64,000 bases of DNA from Bin55 sp028819195 (GCA_028819195.1 JAPPMF010000015.1:1-64000); one strand, 5' to 3'; numbered from the stretch's first letter, positions 34,899 through 44,630 are shown. Translations and numbers: made by a program. The notes: generated by a model from the sequence alone, not told the origin.

Positions 34899-37223
34899 AT
34901 GCACGAAGTTCCAATATTACCACTCAAGAATCTAGTCGTTTTTCCGCGACAAATCGCACCCATCGCCGTAGGTCGTGAACGATCCCTCAAAGCAATTGAT
35001 CATGCTTGGGGAGACGACGGTCGAATCATAACTCTGCTACAAAAAGACATCGAAAACGAAGATCCGGTACAAAATGAACTCTATGAAATCGGCTCTCTCT
35101 GTCAAATTAAACGTGTGGATAAACGAAATGATCGTGCCCAAGTTATCGTGGAAGCCATGAATCGTGTCCGCGTCACTTCCATTTCTGAAAAGCAAGGTTT
35201 TCACGTCGGAGATTACGCTGAGTTACCCAATCTCGCTGAACAAGCTGGAACACTCAGTGCCGAATCGACCGCAGCTCACAACACCGCTGTTGAAATTGCG
35301 AAAAAGTTATCGAAACTCATCAATCCAGATAAGAGCGATCAGATCTTCCAGCAGTTTGTAGGACAGTTCAAGAATCCGATCACACAAATGTATCGTATTG
35401 CTTCCTATGCTAAACATATGAGTTTCCTGCAAGCACAAGAAATTCTCGAAATCAACGACGTCGAAGAATTGATGAAATATGTCCTCGCTGTTCTAAAACA
35501 TGAGATTTCGGTAACCGAGATTCAGTTAGAGATTCAGAATCAGGCGCACGAAGGATTAGAGCAGCAGCAACGAGAGCATATGTTGCGCCAACAGAAGCGA
35601 GCCATCGAACAAGCACTAGGTGAAGGCGACAACGACGATGAAATAGCCGACCTTAAGGAAGAGTTACGTCAAGCAAATATCCCTGACAACGCGAAGAAAG
35701 AAGTCGACCGAGAATTGAAACGACTCACCCGTATGTCTCCGCATGCAGCTGACTTTCAAGTGGCGCGAAGTTATCTAGAACTAGTCGCCGAATTACCGTG
35801 GAACGTTATCACTGAAGATAACCTCGCTATTAAAAATGCTGGCGAAATTTTGGATGAAGACCATTACGGCTTAGAGGAAGTCAAAGAACGCATTCTGGAG
35901 ACGTTAGCAGTCCTGAAGTTGAATCCAGATGCGAAGGCATCAATCTTATGCTTTGTTGGACCTCCTGGTGTGGGCAAGACTTCACTCGGACAATCGGTTG
36001 CCAGAGCGATGGGAAGAAAATTCGAGCGAATGAGTCTTGGTGGTCTGCATGACGAAGCCGAGTTGAGAGGACACCGACGCACCTACATTGGTGCAATGCC
36101 TGGACGAATATTACAAGCCATTCGGCGATGCGGAGTACGCAACCCCGTTCTCATGTTAGACGAAATTGACAAACTAGGTCGAGACTTTCGAGGCGATCCG
36201 TCTGCGGCTCTCATGGAAATTCTAGACCCAGCACAGAATAAAGAATTTCGCGATAATTATTTGAACTTACCTTTCGATCTTTCAAAAGTCTTCTTCATTA
36301 CAACGGCAAATACTTTAGAAGGTGTATCCAAACCACTCTTAGATCGACTTGAAGTCCTCGAACTAACTGGATACAGCGAACACGAAAAACTTGTAATCGC
36401 GAAGAAATATCTGATCCCCCGTCAGACTACTAATGCTGGTTTGAAAGACGAGAACATGATTTTCACTGACGAAGGCATACGCCATGTAATTCGTCGTTAT
36501 ACACGCGAAGCAGGAGTGAGAAATCTCGAACGTTCGATTGAGAGTATTGCACGGAAACGAGCAAAGAATCGACTTCTACGAAAGTCTAGTAAAGGTAAAT
36601 TAACCGGCAACAAGATTGTAGACCTCCTAGGACCTGAAAAATTCAAAGAGGATTGGCATCGTAAAGAACTCACGAATGGAGTAGCCACAGGCTTGGCGTG
36701 GACCGAAGCTGGGGGAGATGTGTTGTATGTAGAAGCATCTCTAACATCAAAAGCAGATAAAGTAACAATTACTGGTCACGTTGGGCAAGTCATGCAAGAG
36801 TCGGCCAAAGCTGCCAGAAGTTACATCTGGGCTGCGGCAGAAGCCTTACACATCGATCGTTCAGCGATCGAAGAATCGGGAATACATATTCACGTACCTG
36901 CTGGTGCGGTTCCTAAAGATGGACCTTCAGCTGGTATAACGATGGCAACTGCACTGGCAAGTGCATACAGTTCGAAAGTTGTTCGAAACGACATTGCTAT
37001 GACTGGCGAATTGACGCTGTCGGGATTAATTCTTCCGGTTGGTGGGATTAGAGAAAAAGTGTTAGCCGCGCATCGTTCGGGAATTCACCATGTGATTATT
37101 CCGAAAGATAACGAATCCGAACTTGAAAAGTTACCCGATGCAGTGCGAGATGAAGTCACTGTGAGTTTGGTTGAAAACCTCACCGACGTCGTGAAAATCG
37201 CTATACCTGACCTTTCGAAGTGA
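34899..37223 (+). CDS. lon: ATP-dependent protease Lon
   Basis: A 774-residue cytosolic AAA+ protease degrading damaged and regulatory proteins. It has an N-terminal LON domain (VPILPLKNLVVFPRQIAPIAVGRE), a coiled-coil linker, Walker A GPPGVGKT from residue 354, Walker B PVLMLDEIDKLG, and a C-terminal serine protease domain with Ser677 in PKDGPSAGI and Lys720 in GGIREKV. These positions are close to E. coli Ser679 and Lys722. ATG 34899 is preceded by AAAGGA; the in-frame GTG 34881 lies just 5' of that site and is less likely. No clpX/clpP or hupB neighbours are present. Confidence 0.95.
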   Translation: MHEVPILPLKNLVVFPRQIAPIAVGRERSLKAIDHAWGDDGRIITLLQKDIENEDPVQNELYEIGSLCQIKRVDKRNDRAQVIVEAMNRVRVTSISEKQGFHVGDYAELPNLAEQAGTLSAESTAAHNTAVEIAKKLSKLINPDKSDQIFQQFVGQFKNPITQMYRIASYAKHMSFLQAQEILEINDVEELMKYVLAVLKHEISVTEIQLEIQNQAHEGLEQQQREHMLRQQKRAIEQALGEGDNDDEIADLKEELRQANIPDNAKKEVDRELKRLTRMSPHAADFQVARSYLELVAELPWNVITEDNLAIKNAGEILDEDHYGLEEVKERILETLAVLKLNPDAKASILCFVGPPGVGKTSLGQSVARAMGRKFERMSLGGLHDEAELRGHRRTYIGAMPGRILQAIRRCGVRNPVLMLDEIDKLGRDFRGDPSAALMEILDPAQNKEFRDNYLNLPFDLSKVFFITTANTLEGVSKPLLDRLEVLELTGYSEHEKLVIAKKYLIPRQTTNAGLKDENMIFTDEGIRHVIRRYTREAGVRNLERSIESIARKRAKNRLLRKSSKGKLTGNKIVDLLGPEKFKEDWHRKELTNGVATGLAWTEAGGDVLYVEASLTSKADKVTITGHVGQVMQESAKAARSYIWAAAEALHIDRSAIEESGIHIHVPAGAVPKDGPSAGITMATALASAYSSKVVRNDIAMTGELTLSGLILPVGGIREKVLAAHRSGIHHVIIPKDNESELEKLPDAVRDEVTVSLVENLTDVVKIAIPDLSK

Positions 37224-37597
37224 AGGTTGTAGTAACCCATTACTGTGACCGGATAGGTATACCACAAGTGACACATAACAGTAGAAAATATTTTTTTAGA
37301 TAAATCGTTTTAAGACAAACCAACGCAACAGAGTTGGTGAGTTGTCAGCAACGAGAAATGTTCGATGAATTTTCATCACTATTCCGAGAGTTCTTGCGTG
37401 AACGAGGTCCGGAACCTTGGTGATTTAGCAAAATTGCCAAAGTGATGAAATAACCCAATTGCTTCCATGGAACAGACACTATGTTAGTACCCGAAATCAT
37501 CGGATACTTTTGTTCCCTTTGTGAAAATGAACACTGCGAAAGCAGGGTGTGGGAAGCTATAATACTCGCAAACTATTGTTTTGAACGGTTTTGACCC
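37224..37597. other. Intergenic region upstream of TlpA-type lipoprotein gene
   Basis: 374 bases with no convincing open frame. The only clear signal is a perfect TATAAT at 37558-37563, about 35 bases before the downstream ATG; the matching -35 (around TGCGAA at 37535) is poor. No terminator-like hairpin with T-run was recognised after lon. Confidence 0.5.
37558..37563 (+). promoter_or_regulatory. Consensus -10 box upstream of TlpA-type lipoprotein
   Basis: TATAAT, a perfect match to the sigma70 -10 element, 34 bases before the ATG at 37598. A weak -35 candidate lies 17 bases upstream. The leader would be short, about 28 bases. Confidence 0.5.
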
Positions 37598-39529
37598 ATG
37601 AAAACACTACTTGGATTGCTAGCAGCGATATTCGCGACAGCATTACTTTTGTCCTGCAGTCAAAGTCCAATCAAGTCTTACTCCATTTCTGGCGAACTCA
37701 TTGTCCTCCAGAGTGAGGAACCAGAAGACACTGATTCAGACACCGGTGAAGCTACTGAACCACCCGTATATCTGGACTCTTCGGTTGTAACCGTGTCGGT
37801 AACTTACGAAATCATGAACGTCGCGGGAGAAGTTGAAGAAGTCGAGCTTTTGTCCGGAAACTTTGTAGACGGCCGTGTCGAATATGTGGGAGAAGTTGAC
37901 GAGCCGACTACCGTCAAAATCGCTGTAGATGTCGGTGAAGGCGATCCCCTCACAGCATCGGCACTCATTGCGCCGGGCGCAGACATCAAATTCGTGCTGT
38001 TGGATCACTGGGAATCCTATCGCGCGGATCAACTGGCTATGGTAGGAAGTTCGCGAATGTCCAAGAATTCCTCCAAAAAGTTCTCCATTTCTGGCGATTT
38101 CAGTTCAGTGGACGAGGATCTTTCAAATGTTGTTGTGTCCGCATCGGCTTGGAAGTTCGATGACGAAGGGCAACGTCAAATTGTGGACCTCGGTGACGTA
38201 ATGTTGGTCAGTGACACTTTTTTGTTCGAAGGGGACATTGACGAACCAACTCGCATATCTATCTATGCGGGTCCCGTGGGATCGTGGTATGCGTCTACCA
38301 ATTTCATATTGGTCGAGCCCCAATCAGAAATAACCCTCACTCAGCGTGGCACCGCACCAATATTCCTTGTCCTTGCAACATCAGGATCTGGAATGCACGC
38401 CAAGGTCATTGAGAGCTGGCAACAGTCGGAGGATTATTTGTCGGCATTTGACAAATACTATGAGGGCTACACGCAATACATTGCCGAGCGGGAAGCTCGG
38501 CAGAAGGCAACCTCAGAAGAAAATCGAGACACTGACGAAGACGGTTCACCAGATGAGCAGGTGGCTACTAGTTCATCAGGTGACGGTACCTCTGCAGACT
38601 CAGATTCAGCTGAATCGGCAGAGGGAGACGAATCCGCGACCACCGAAGAGGAAGAAAAACAAGTTGCAATCGCGTCTGCAGAGCCTGTCACACCGGCTGC
38701 CGAAGGATGCGAACACGTCACGCTGGCAGCCGAACAGACTGGCCGAGCTGCAAGTTCGATGGGTTCAATGCCTGAGTACTACAAACATCGAGACAAAATG
38801 GACGAAATTCAAATGTCCGTTCTCAAAAAAATTGCAACCGAAGCTGAGGACCCATTTGAATCACTTCTTGCGATAGAACTAGGCGCATTCTACAATAGCA
38901 CGGGAGGTCAAAGCGATGCACTGACTGAGTACGATAAGCTTGCGGCGCGGTTCGAAGATGAACGCATCGCACATCGCATAGCCCAAGCGAGAAAAAAGGT
39001 TGAATCTCGCCTAAACAATGAGAGGCTCAAACCTGGGCAGAAGGCACCGGAATTCACACTAGGCAATTTGGAAGGAACGGAAGTTGCTCTCTACGATTTG
39101 TTAACCAATAGAGAGCTCCTACTTGTTGACTTTTGGGCATCCTGGTGTGGCCCATGCATCGCAGATTTTCCGGAGTTGAAGAAGCTGTATGGTGCATACA
39201 GTCCCCACGGTTTTGAGATTGTAGGAGTATCCATCGACAGCGCATTCGAGGATTGGAAAGAGGGATCTATAGAGCATGAGCTTCCTTGGATTGACCTTGG
39301 CGAAATGGATGGCTGGGAAGGAGCTACGGCAACCTCCTACGGCGTACTGGGAATTCCCGCCGGCTTCTTGCTAGACCCTAACGGCTGCATTCTTAAAAAG
39401 AACGTTCGTCCCGCTAGGTTGAAAGAGGCTCTCATCGCTCAATTCGGTGAAGTGCCCGAATTGACCGAGTCTAGCGAAGAAAGTGATTCTGACTCGACAG
39501 ATCATGGTCCTGACGAGATAGACGGCTAA
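37598..39529 (+). CDS. TlpA-like thioredoxin-fold lipoprotein with N-terminal beta domains
   Basis: A 643-residue lipoprotein: signal peptide and lipobox LLSC with Cys20 as lipidation site. Two related N-terminal segments follow (each beginning near YSISGEL or FSISGDF and ending in TVKIAV or RISIYAG-type strands), like the DUF4369-type domains found before thioredoxins. Then come an acidic Ser/Glu/Asp-rich linker (about residues 300-365), a helical region with a TPR-like look, and a C-terminal TlpA/ResA thioredoxin domain with WASWCGPC at residues 513-520. It should be a cell-envelope disulfide reductase. Codon choice looks more GC-rich than its neighbours. The final 25 residues are acidic and probably disordered. 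Confidence 0.78.
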   Translation: MKTLLGLLAAIFATALLLSCSQSPIKSYSISGELIVLQSEEPEDTDSDTGEATEPPVYLDSSVVTVSVTYEIMNVAGEVEEVELLSGNFVDGRVEYVGEVDEPTTVKIAVDVGEGDPLTASALIAPGADIKFVLLDHWESYRADQLAMVGSSRMSKNSSKKFSISGDFSSVDEDLSNVVVSASAWKFDDEGQRQIVDLGDVMLVSDTFLFEGDIDEPTRISIYAGPVGSWYASTNFILVEPQSEITLTQRGTAPIFLVLATSGSGMHAKVIESWQQSEDYLSAFDKYYEGYTQYIAEREARQKATSEENRDTDEDGSPDEQVATSSSGDGTSADSDSAESAEGDESATTEEEEKQVAIASAEPVTPAAEGCEHVTLAAEQTGRAASSMGSMPEYYKHRDKMDEIQMSVLKKIATEAEDPFESLLAIELGAFYNSTGGQSDALTEYDKLAARFEDERIAHRIAQARKKVESRLNNERLKPGQKAPEFTLGNLEGTEVALYDLLTNRELLLVDFWASWCGPCIADFPELKKLYGAYSPHGFEIVGVSIDSAFEDWKEGSIEHELPWIDLGEMDGWEGATATSYGVLGIPAGFLLDPNGCILKKNVRPARLKEALIAQFGEVPELTESSEESDSDSTDHGPDEIDG

Positions 39530-40129
39530 ACCAGGTTGGCGGCAGCGCCAGCAGAATCTATAGATCTATCCACGGCGAAGATTGTCGTATCTCGCCGATA
39601 TACGAGGGTACTTCTATTTACAAGCGCTAGCAGAACGCTGAAAGCAACGGGGGCCATCAGATAGGTGCGCATTTGCGTGTGGAAACACTTGCCGGCATAG
39701 CATCATTCCATCAAATGGGATTCGCCAGTTGGCACAACAACCACAATTGACAATTCACTATGACCCAAGTACTATTTCTGCCAACGCACAGGTTCTGGTA
39801 AGCAGACCACGTGCCTGTCGTTCGTGTCCAACAACGCGTGCGCAGAAACAAAGGAGTGACTAAACGAAAAAGTTGTGCAATTGGTAGCGTATCGATTACC
39901 AAGTTACCCATGGGTAATTGAGGTAGAGTCGCAAGTTCAATAGACATAATTTTGAAGTTGATTTGAAATAGACAGGGTACTTGAACGACCAATCAATATT
40001 ACCTAGTACATCACATTTCTCCGTTCGCAAAGTTCTCGAATTCTACAACCTTCAAGTACCAATTTACACGTATAATCCAATAGCGAATTTCTTTCTTACA
40101 ATCTATGAATTTACATTAAAGGAGATCAA
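39530..40129. other. Gene-poor interval of 600 bases
   Basis: No convincing gene. A 48-codon minus-strand frame (about 39527-39673) begins with a hydrophobic stretch (YLMAPVAFSVLLALVN) and may be the remnant of a membrane gene, and a 93-codon minus frame at 39711-39992 has unlikely composition. Near the right end is the promoter of the next gene, a consensus TATAAT at 40071-40076. Confidence 0.4.
40071..40076 (+). promoter_or_regulatory. Consensus -10 box upstream of small beta-rich protein
   Basis: TATAAT 54 bases before ATG 40130. The -35 is weak (ACCTTC at 17-base spacing). The downstream gene also has a strong AAAGGAG ribosome site, so good expression is expected. Confidence 0.45.
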
Positions 40130-40432
40130 ATGAGCGTCGTCGACGGTATATGGAACACCATCGTTAACACCCCTATTGGACAACAAAAAGGAAAACTTAC
40201 TGTAAATTCTGAGGGTAATCAGTTCACAGGAGAAATGTCCACCCTACAAGGTAATCTTGTAGTCGAACAAGGAAAGGTAGACGGAAATAAACTATCCTGG
40301 GTTTCGGAACTCGAGAAACCGATGCCCATGCGCCTAGAGTTTCAAGTTGAAATTAACGAGGACACTATGGAAGGAACGGTGAAAATGGGGAATTTCGGCA
40401 TTGCACCTGTTCGTGGGGAGCGTGAGATTTAA
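40130..40432 (+). CDS. Small beta-rich protein of uncharacterised family
   Basis: A 100-residue soluble protein with alternating polar/hydrophobic strands and regular Gly turns: WNTIVNTPIGQQKGKLTV, then QFTGEMSTLQGNLVVEQGKVDG, NKLSWVSELEKPMPMRLEF, and TMEGTVKMGNFG. I recognise this general pattern from short uncharacterised proteins in many bacteria, with repeats of 'G....G' beta-hairpins like a small barrel or lipocalin-like fold. No function is known to me. ATG is preceded by AAAGGAGAT, a strong ribosome site. Confidence 0.7.
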   Translation: MSVVDGIWNTIVNTPIGQQKGKLTVNSEGNQFTGEMSTLQGNLVVEQGKVDGNKLSWVSELEKPMPMRLEFQVEINEDTMEGTVKMGNFGIAPVRGEREI

Positions 40433-40476
40433 GAAATAAGCCATCACACCCAACGAACAACCCAAGACCTTTTACA

Positions 40477-40499
40477 AGTTGACTCAAATTGAGTCAACT
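40477..40499. terminator. Perfect inverted repeat, probable terminator
   Basis: AGTTGACTCAA and its exact complement around one central A, 23 bases in all, 45 bases after the stop of the small beta-rich gene and 66 bases before the methyltransferase ATG. A realistic hairpin has a 9-bp stem and 5-base loop, followed by a partly T-rich stretch (ATTTGTTTTA). This suits a weak intrinsic terminator; the symmetry would also suit a regulator operator for the methyltransferase gene. Confidence 0.5.
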
Positions 40500-40564
40500 A
40501 TTTGTTTTACCTATTAAAAACTTCGCACTCCTAACACGGTTTGTGTATAGTCTCCGAGAGAATC

Positions 40565-43456
40565 ATGGCTCGACATAAAGAACCTTCGATTAATTTTCTG
40601 CTTGGAGAACTTCTACGAAATCGCAACCCACGTTGGTCTGAAACACTGTTAGCAGAACAAGTTGGCATCTTTAGAGATTCAAAAGCCCAACCGGATTTAA
40701 TCACGTTGGACGAAGTCCCAGTAGTTGTAGAGACCGAATTTGCTCCAGCACGTACCGTTGAATCCGAGGCAACATCCAGGCTTGGGCTAGTCGTAGCTGA
40801 AAGTGGCCGTATGGTCGAACACACAATCGCTTGCCGCTTACCCCAATCACTTAGATCAACAAAAGATCCGAGAAAAGATTTAGACGAAGCTCAAGTTGAA
40901 TACTGCATCTTTGCGTCCCATGATCAAGACGTGCAACGTTGGCCAATTAAAGGGTGGATCACAGGTTCCATAAATGATTTAACCGACTGTCTGGAAATGG
41001 TCAGACTCTCTGAACAATTGATTGAAGAGAGTACCGAGGTTTTGGAACAAGCTGTAAATGAGTCTGCTTATGTTATCTTGAGTGATTCAGGGGAAAACTC
41101 TGTCGTTAGTCAAAAATTAGGCGACTTACTCAATCAAGAACCATCGATGCAAACCGTGCGTATGGCAATGACCATACTCGCAAATGCATTCACTTTTCAT
41201 ATGTCAATACAGCAAGTGCATAACCTACCCGATTTTGAAGAGTTAAAGAACAGTTCAAGTGGAATTCTTCCGATGGAGTTGTTACCGTGCTGGCGATTCA
41301 TCCTAAAAGAGATCAATTATTGGCCAATTTTTGACATTGCAACCAAAGTAGTCGAATGTCTTGGGACCAAATTGTCGATTGTTATATTTCAGAAAATGGA
41401 ACGCGCAGCCGCAAGATTGGTGGTTATCGGGTCTACAAGTATTCATGACCTATCAGGTCGCATGTTACAACGTTTAATCACCGATCGAAAGTTCCTCGCA
41501 ACTTTTTACACACTACCGAATAGTGCAGCTTTACTCGCAGAATTGAGCATCGGTAAATTTAACGCAAACTTGTCGAACTTAGAAGCAACGTCTGCACTAA
41601 AAATCGCAGATTTTGCTTGCGGAACTGGGACTTTGATCACCGCTGCTTACCAAGTCTTGTTACGCAAGTTTAGGCGCAAGGGTGGTAATGAGTCACAATT
41701 ACATTCGGCTTTAATGGCAAATGGTCTCATTGCTGCAGACATCATGCCAGCAGCAACTCATTTGACCGCATCCCAATTGTCATCAACCAATCCAGCCATA
41801 ACCTTTGATAAGACCTGCGTTTATACCATGCCTTACGGATATCAACCAGAAGAAACCGGTAGACCCGTGTCGTTAGGTTCTCTAGACTTGACAGTGGATG
41901 AAATCAGTCCAAGTATTTTTGGAACAGGATCTTATGAAATTCTCGGTACTCAAGAGAGTGATTCCGTCTTCAATATTTCGGTACCAAAAGAATCATTGGA
42001 TCTCGTGATCATGAATCCTCCATTCACACGACCGACCAATCACGAGTCTACGACTGTTCCAATACCTTCCTTTGCCGGTTTTCGAACATCGGAAGAGGAG
42101 CAGCGTGCAATGTCTGATATGCTAAAGCGACTTCGACGTAGGATGAAAACATCGGTTGGGGATGGCTATGCTGGTCTAGCATCTAACTTTATCGACTTGG
42201 CACACGTTAAAGTCAAACCGGGAGGGGTACTAGCTCTCGTCCTTCCATTAACGGTATTACGAGGTAGTTCATGGAAAAAATTTCGAGAACTATTGAAAAA
42301 CCAATACGAGAAAGTCACAATTCTTTCCATTGCGGCTATCGGTTCCACAAAAAGAGCTTTTAGTGCTGACACGGGTATGGCTGAAGTTTTGATCGTCGCC
42401 ACGAAAAATTCAGAGGAGGACTGTGAAACTGTCGCGAACTGTTTGTTTGTAAATATGTTAGAACGACCACGTTCCGTATTAGCAGCAACCGAAACCGCTA
42501 AAGCCATCCTGAAACTTCAACCGGCCTCTCCATACGGAAGCATTATGCTAGGAAATATGCGTGTCGGACACTATTTCCGAGGTGACTTGTCTGATGCTGG
42601 CTGTGCAGCTATACGTTCTAGCGACGTGACTCGTACTGCGTTAACCCTGCTGAGTTCAAACATTTATCTACCTCGACATTCTCAAGAACTAAACATTCCT
42701 ATCGTCCCATTAGGAAAACTTGGGAAAGCTGGTCCTGTCCATCGATCTGTCGGACAATTTGAGTCATCGGCACCGACGAAACGCGGTGTTTTTCAACTAT
42801 TTCAGTACGAAGGAATTCCAACTTACCCTGTTTTATGGAGTCACAATAGTGAAAGAGAAAGAACGTTGTTGGTCAAACCAGATTCTTTCGGCGAAGTACG
42901 ACCTGAATACGACCAAGAAGCTGAAACGCTTTGGAAGATATCAGCTACTCGAATTCATTTGAATGTTGATTTTCGCCTTACGTCACAAGCTCTTTCTGCT
43001 TGTATTACTCCTTCCAAAGTGATTGGTGGCCGTGCCTGGCCCTCGTTTGTCCTCTTCAAGGAAATTTACGAAGTGCCGCTTGTACTGTGGTGTAACACAA
43101 CACTTGGCCTAATTTCAAGATGGTGGGCGGGTGCTAGGCAACAAGAAGGAAGATCCATTTTGACAGTGTCTACTTTAAGTGATTACCCAGTCTTGGACTG
43201 TCGGCTATTATCTGAACGGCAATTGGCGGCATGTCAATTTATTTTCAACGAGTTTACCAAGAAAGAGTTTCTACCGGCTAATGAAGCCTACCGAGACTCA
43301 ACCAGGCAATTATTAGATCAACAAATGCTTATTGACGTGTTAGGATTGCGATCTACAGTGCTAGAACCATTAGATTTATTGCGGCGGCAATGGTGTACTG
43401 AACCATCGGTTCATGGTGGCAAAAGCACACGAATTTCCGTGAGTGAATCAATTTAA
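40565..43456 (+). CDS. Large DNA adenine methyltransferase-like protein with possible nuclease-like N-terminus
   Basis: A 963-residue protein. The methyltransferase core has motif I DFACGTGTLI (Asp349 to Ile358) and the catalytic NPPF at 484-487, typical of gamma-class N6-adenine methyltransferases. The sequence after it (SNFIDLAHVKVKPGGVLALVLPLTVL) is the usual motif continuation. Upstream, GRMLQRLITDRKFLATFYT resembles the helical linker of type I/IIG/PglX enzymes. In the N-terminus, PDL at 43-45 and VVVETEF at 53-59 resemble a PD-(D/E)xK nuclease core in which the Lys is replaced by Glu. The C-terminal third is probably a target-recognition region. ATG 40565 was chosen over TTG 40541. No restriction, specificity or BREX partner lies nearby. 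Confidence 0.75.
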   Translation: MARHKEPSINFLLGELLRNRNPRWSETLLAEQVGIFRDSKAQPDLITLDEVPVVVETEFAPARTVESEATSRLGLVVAESGRMVEHTIACRLPQSLRSTKDPRKDLDEAQVEYCIFASHDQDVQRWPIKGWITGSINDLTDCLEMVRLSEQLIEESTEVLEQAVNESAYVILSDSGENSVVSQKLGDLLNQEPSMQTVRMAMTILANAFTFHMSIQQVHNLPDFEELKNSSSGILPMELLPCWRFILKEINYWPIFDIATKVVECLGTKLSIVIFQKMERAAARLVVIGSTSIHDLSGRMLQRLITDRKFLATFYTLPNSAALLAELSIGKFNANLSNLEATSALKIADFACGTGTLITAAYQVLLRKFRRKGGNESQLHSALMANGLIAADIMPAATHLTASQLSSTNPAITFDKTCVYTMPYGYQPEETGRPVSLGSLDLTVDEISPSIFGTGSYEILGTQESDSVFNISVPKESLDLVIMNPPFTRPTNHESTTVPIPSFAGFRTSEEEQRAMSDMLKRLRRRMKTSVGDGYAGLASNFIDLAHVKVKPGGVLALVLPLTVLRGSSWKKFRELLKNQYEKVTILSIAAIGSTKRAFSADTGMAEVLIVATKNSEEDCETVANCLFVNMLERPRSVLAATETAKAILKLQPASPYGSIMLGNMRVGHYFRGDLSDAGCAAIRSSDVTRTALTLLSSNIYLPRHSQELNIPIVPLGKLGKAGPVHRSVGQFESSAPTKRGVFQLFQYEGIPTYPVLWSHNSERERTLLVKPDSFGEVRPEYDQEAETLWKISATRIHLNVDFRLTSQALSACITPSKVIGGRAWPSFVLFKEIYEVPLVLWCNTTLGLISRWWAGARQQEGRSILTVSTLSDYPVLDCRLLSERQLAACQFIFNEFTKKEFLPANEAYRDSTRQLLDQQMLIDVLGLRSTVLEPLDLLRRQWCTEPSVHGGKSTRISVSESI

Positions 43457-43487
43457 ATTGTGCTGCCTTAGATTGCTCGATGTTTTG

Positions 43488-44630
43488 TCAGGATAACCAA
43501 GTGCTGAGAGCCACAAGTGCACAAGGCACACCGAAAAAGAGTCCAATGACATATGCAACCGCCCATATTTTCCGCTCACTCCCGATTCGCGCAAGCCACT
43601 CGGCGCATACCATCGGAAGCTTGCGTAGCCACGGAATTCCGTAAATCACGATGACTCCGAGAGTGTTATAGAGAAAGTGAGCAATTGCGATTTGATGAGC
43701 AACGGCATGAGTAGGTCCTGTGATTGCCGTCGCCGCTAGAAGTGCAGTTATCGTAGTACCGATATTTGCACCGAGTGTAAAAGGATAAACTTGTCGCAAA
43801 TTGATCACTCCACTTCCAGCTAGTGGTACGATGATGCTAGTAGTCGTCGAGGACGATTGCACTAAGACCGTTACCAGCGCGCCTGAACCAATCCCCATTA
43901 TCGGACCTTTGCCAATAGCTGCCTCAAGGAATCTCTGAGCCTTGCCTACGAAAACGGACTTTAGTGCATTGCCAAGAAACATGATCGAGAGCAAAATCAA
44001 AGCAATACCCATGACAATCTGAACTGAGCCTGCCCATTTCTCGGGAAGAAACGAGGTCAACGACTCAAGGAGTCGCGTACCAGAGCCGACCACGACCTTA
44101 ATTACTCCATTCCCAGACGCATCTATGGTCTCGATGTTTTCAATGAGGTGTGTGACAGTGCCACTCAGTTTTTCGAGAATTCCGAAAACCAGTTCTAAGG
44201 GCAGAAATACCAGGATACTCAGCAAATTGAAGAAATCGTGTATGGTCGCAGCGGCAAAGGCATTTTTGAATTCGTCTGGCCGTCGCACGTGCCCGATGCT
44301 GACCAGAGTGTTTGTTACGGTTGTCCCGACATTTGCGCCCATGATCATGGGAATCGCAACACTGATTGGTAATCCAGCTGCCACAAGACCGACGATGATC
44401 GAGGTAACAGTGCTAGAGGACTGGACTAACGCGGTCGCAAGTATTGCAAGTACAAGCCCAACAAATGGATTCGTTGCAAAAACGAACAGTGACGCGACGC
44501 CTTCCTTGCCTCCACATAGTTGACGAAATCCCACACCGATCGCGCCAACCGCTACGAGCAAAACATAGACGGACACTAGCATAATGAGCCACGGAATTAC
44601 TCTTTGAAAAACGCTCTTAAGTCTCTGCAT
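43488..44630 (-). CDS. Na/Pi-cotransporter family protein
   Basis: A 380-residue inner-membrane protein with eight or more hydrophobic segments and two inverted repeats. Each repeat carries the family's QSSST motif (ALVQSSSTVTSIIVGLV and VLVQSSSTTTSIIVPLA) and a GANVGTT/GANIGTT element. These belong to the NptA/type II sodium-phosphate cotransporters, so sodium-coupled phosphate uptake or export is likely. The cytoplasmic PhoU-like tail found in some members is absent. The gene is convergent with the methyltransferase gene. Confidence 0.88.
   Translation of the reverse strand: MQRLKSVFQRVIPWLIMLVSVYVLLVAVGAIGVGFRQLCGGKEGVASLFVFATNPFVGLVLAILATALVQSSSTVTSIIVGLVAAGLPISVAIPMIMGANVGTTVTNTLVSIGHVRRPDEFKNAFAAATIHDFFNLLSILVFLPLELVFGILEKLSGTVTHLIENIETIDASGNGVIKVVVGSGTRLLESLTSFLPEKWAGSVQIVMGIALILLSIMFLGNALKSVFVGKAQRFLEAAIGKGPIMGIGSGALVTVLVQSSSTTTSIIVPLAGSGVINLRQVYPFTLGANIGTTITALLAATAITGPTHAVAHQIAIAHFLYNTLGVIVIYGIPWLRKLPMVCAEWLARIGSERKIWAVAYVIGLFFGVPCALVALSTWLS

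Noticed and set aside
39711..39992. Minus-strand 93-residue frame
   Set aside because: Unusual composition, no ribosome site and no family resemblance; listed only as part of the gene-poor interval.
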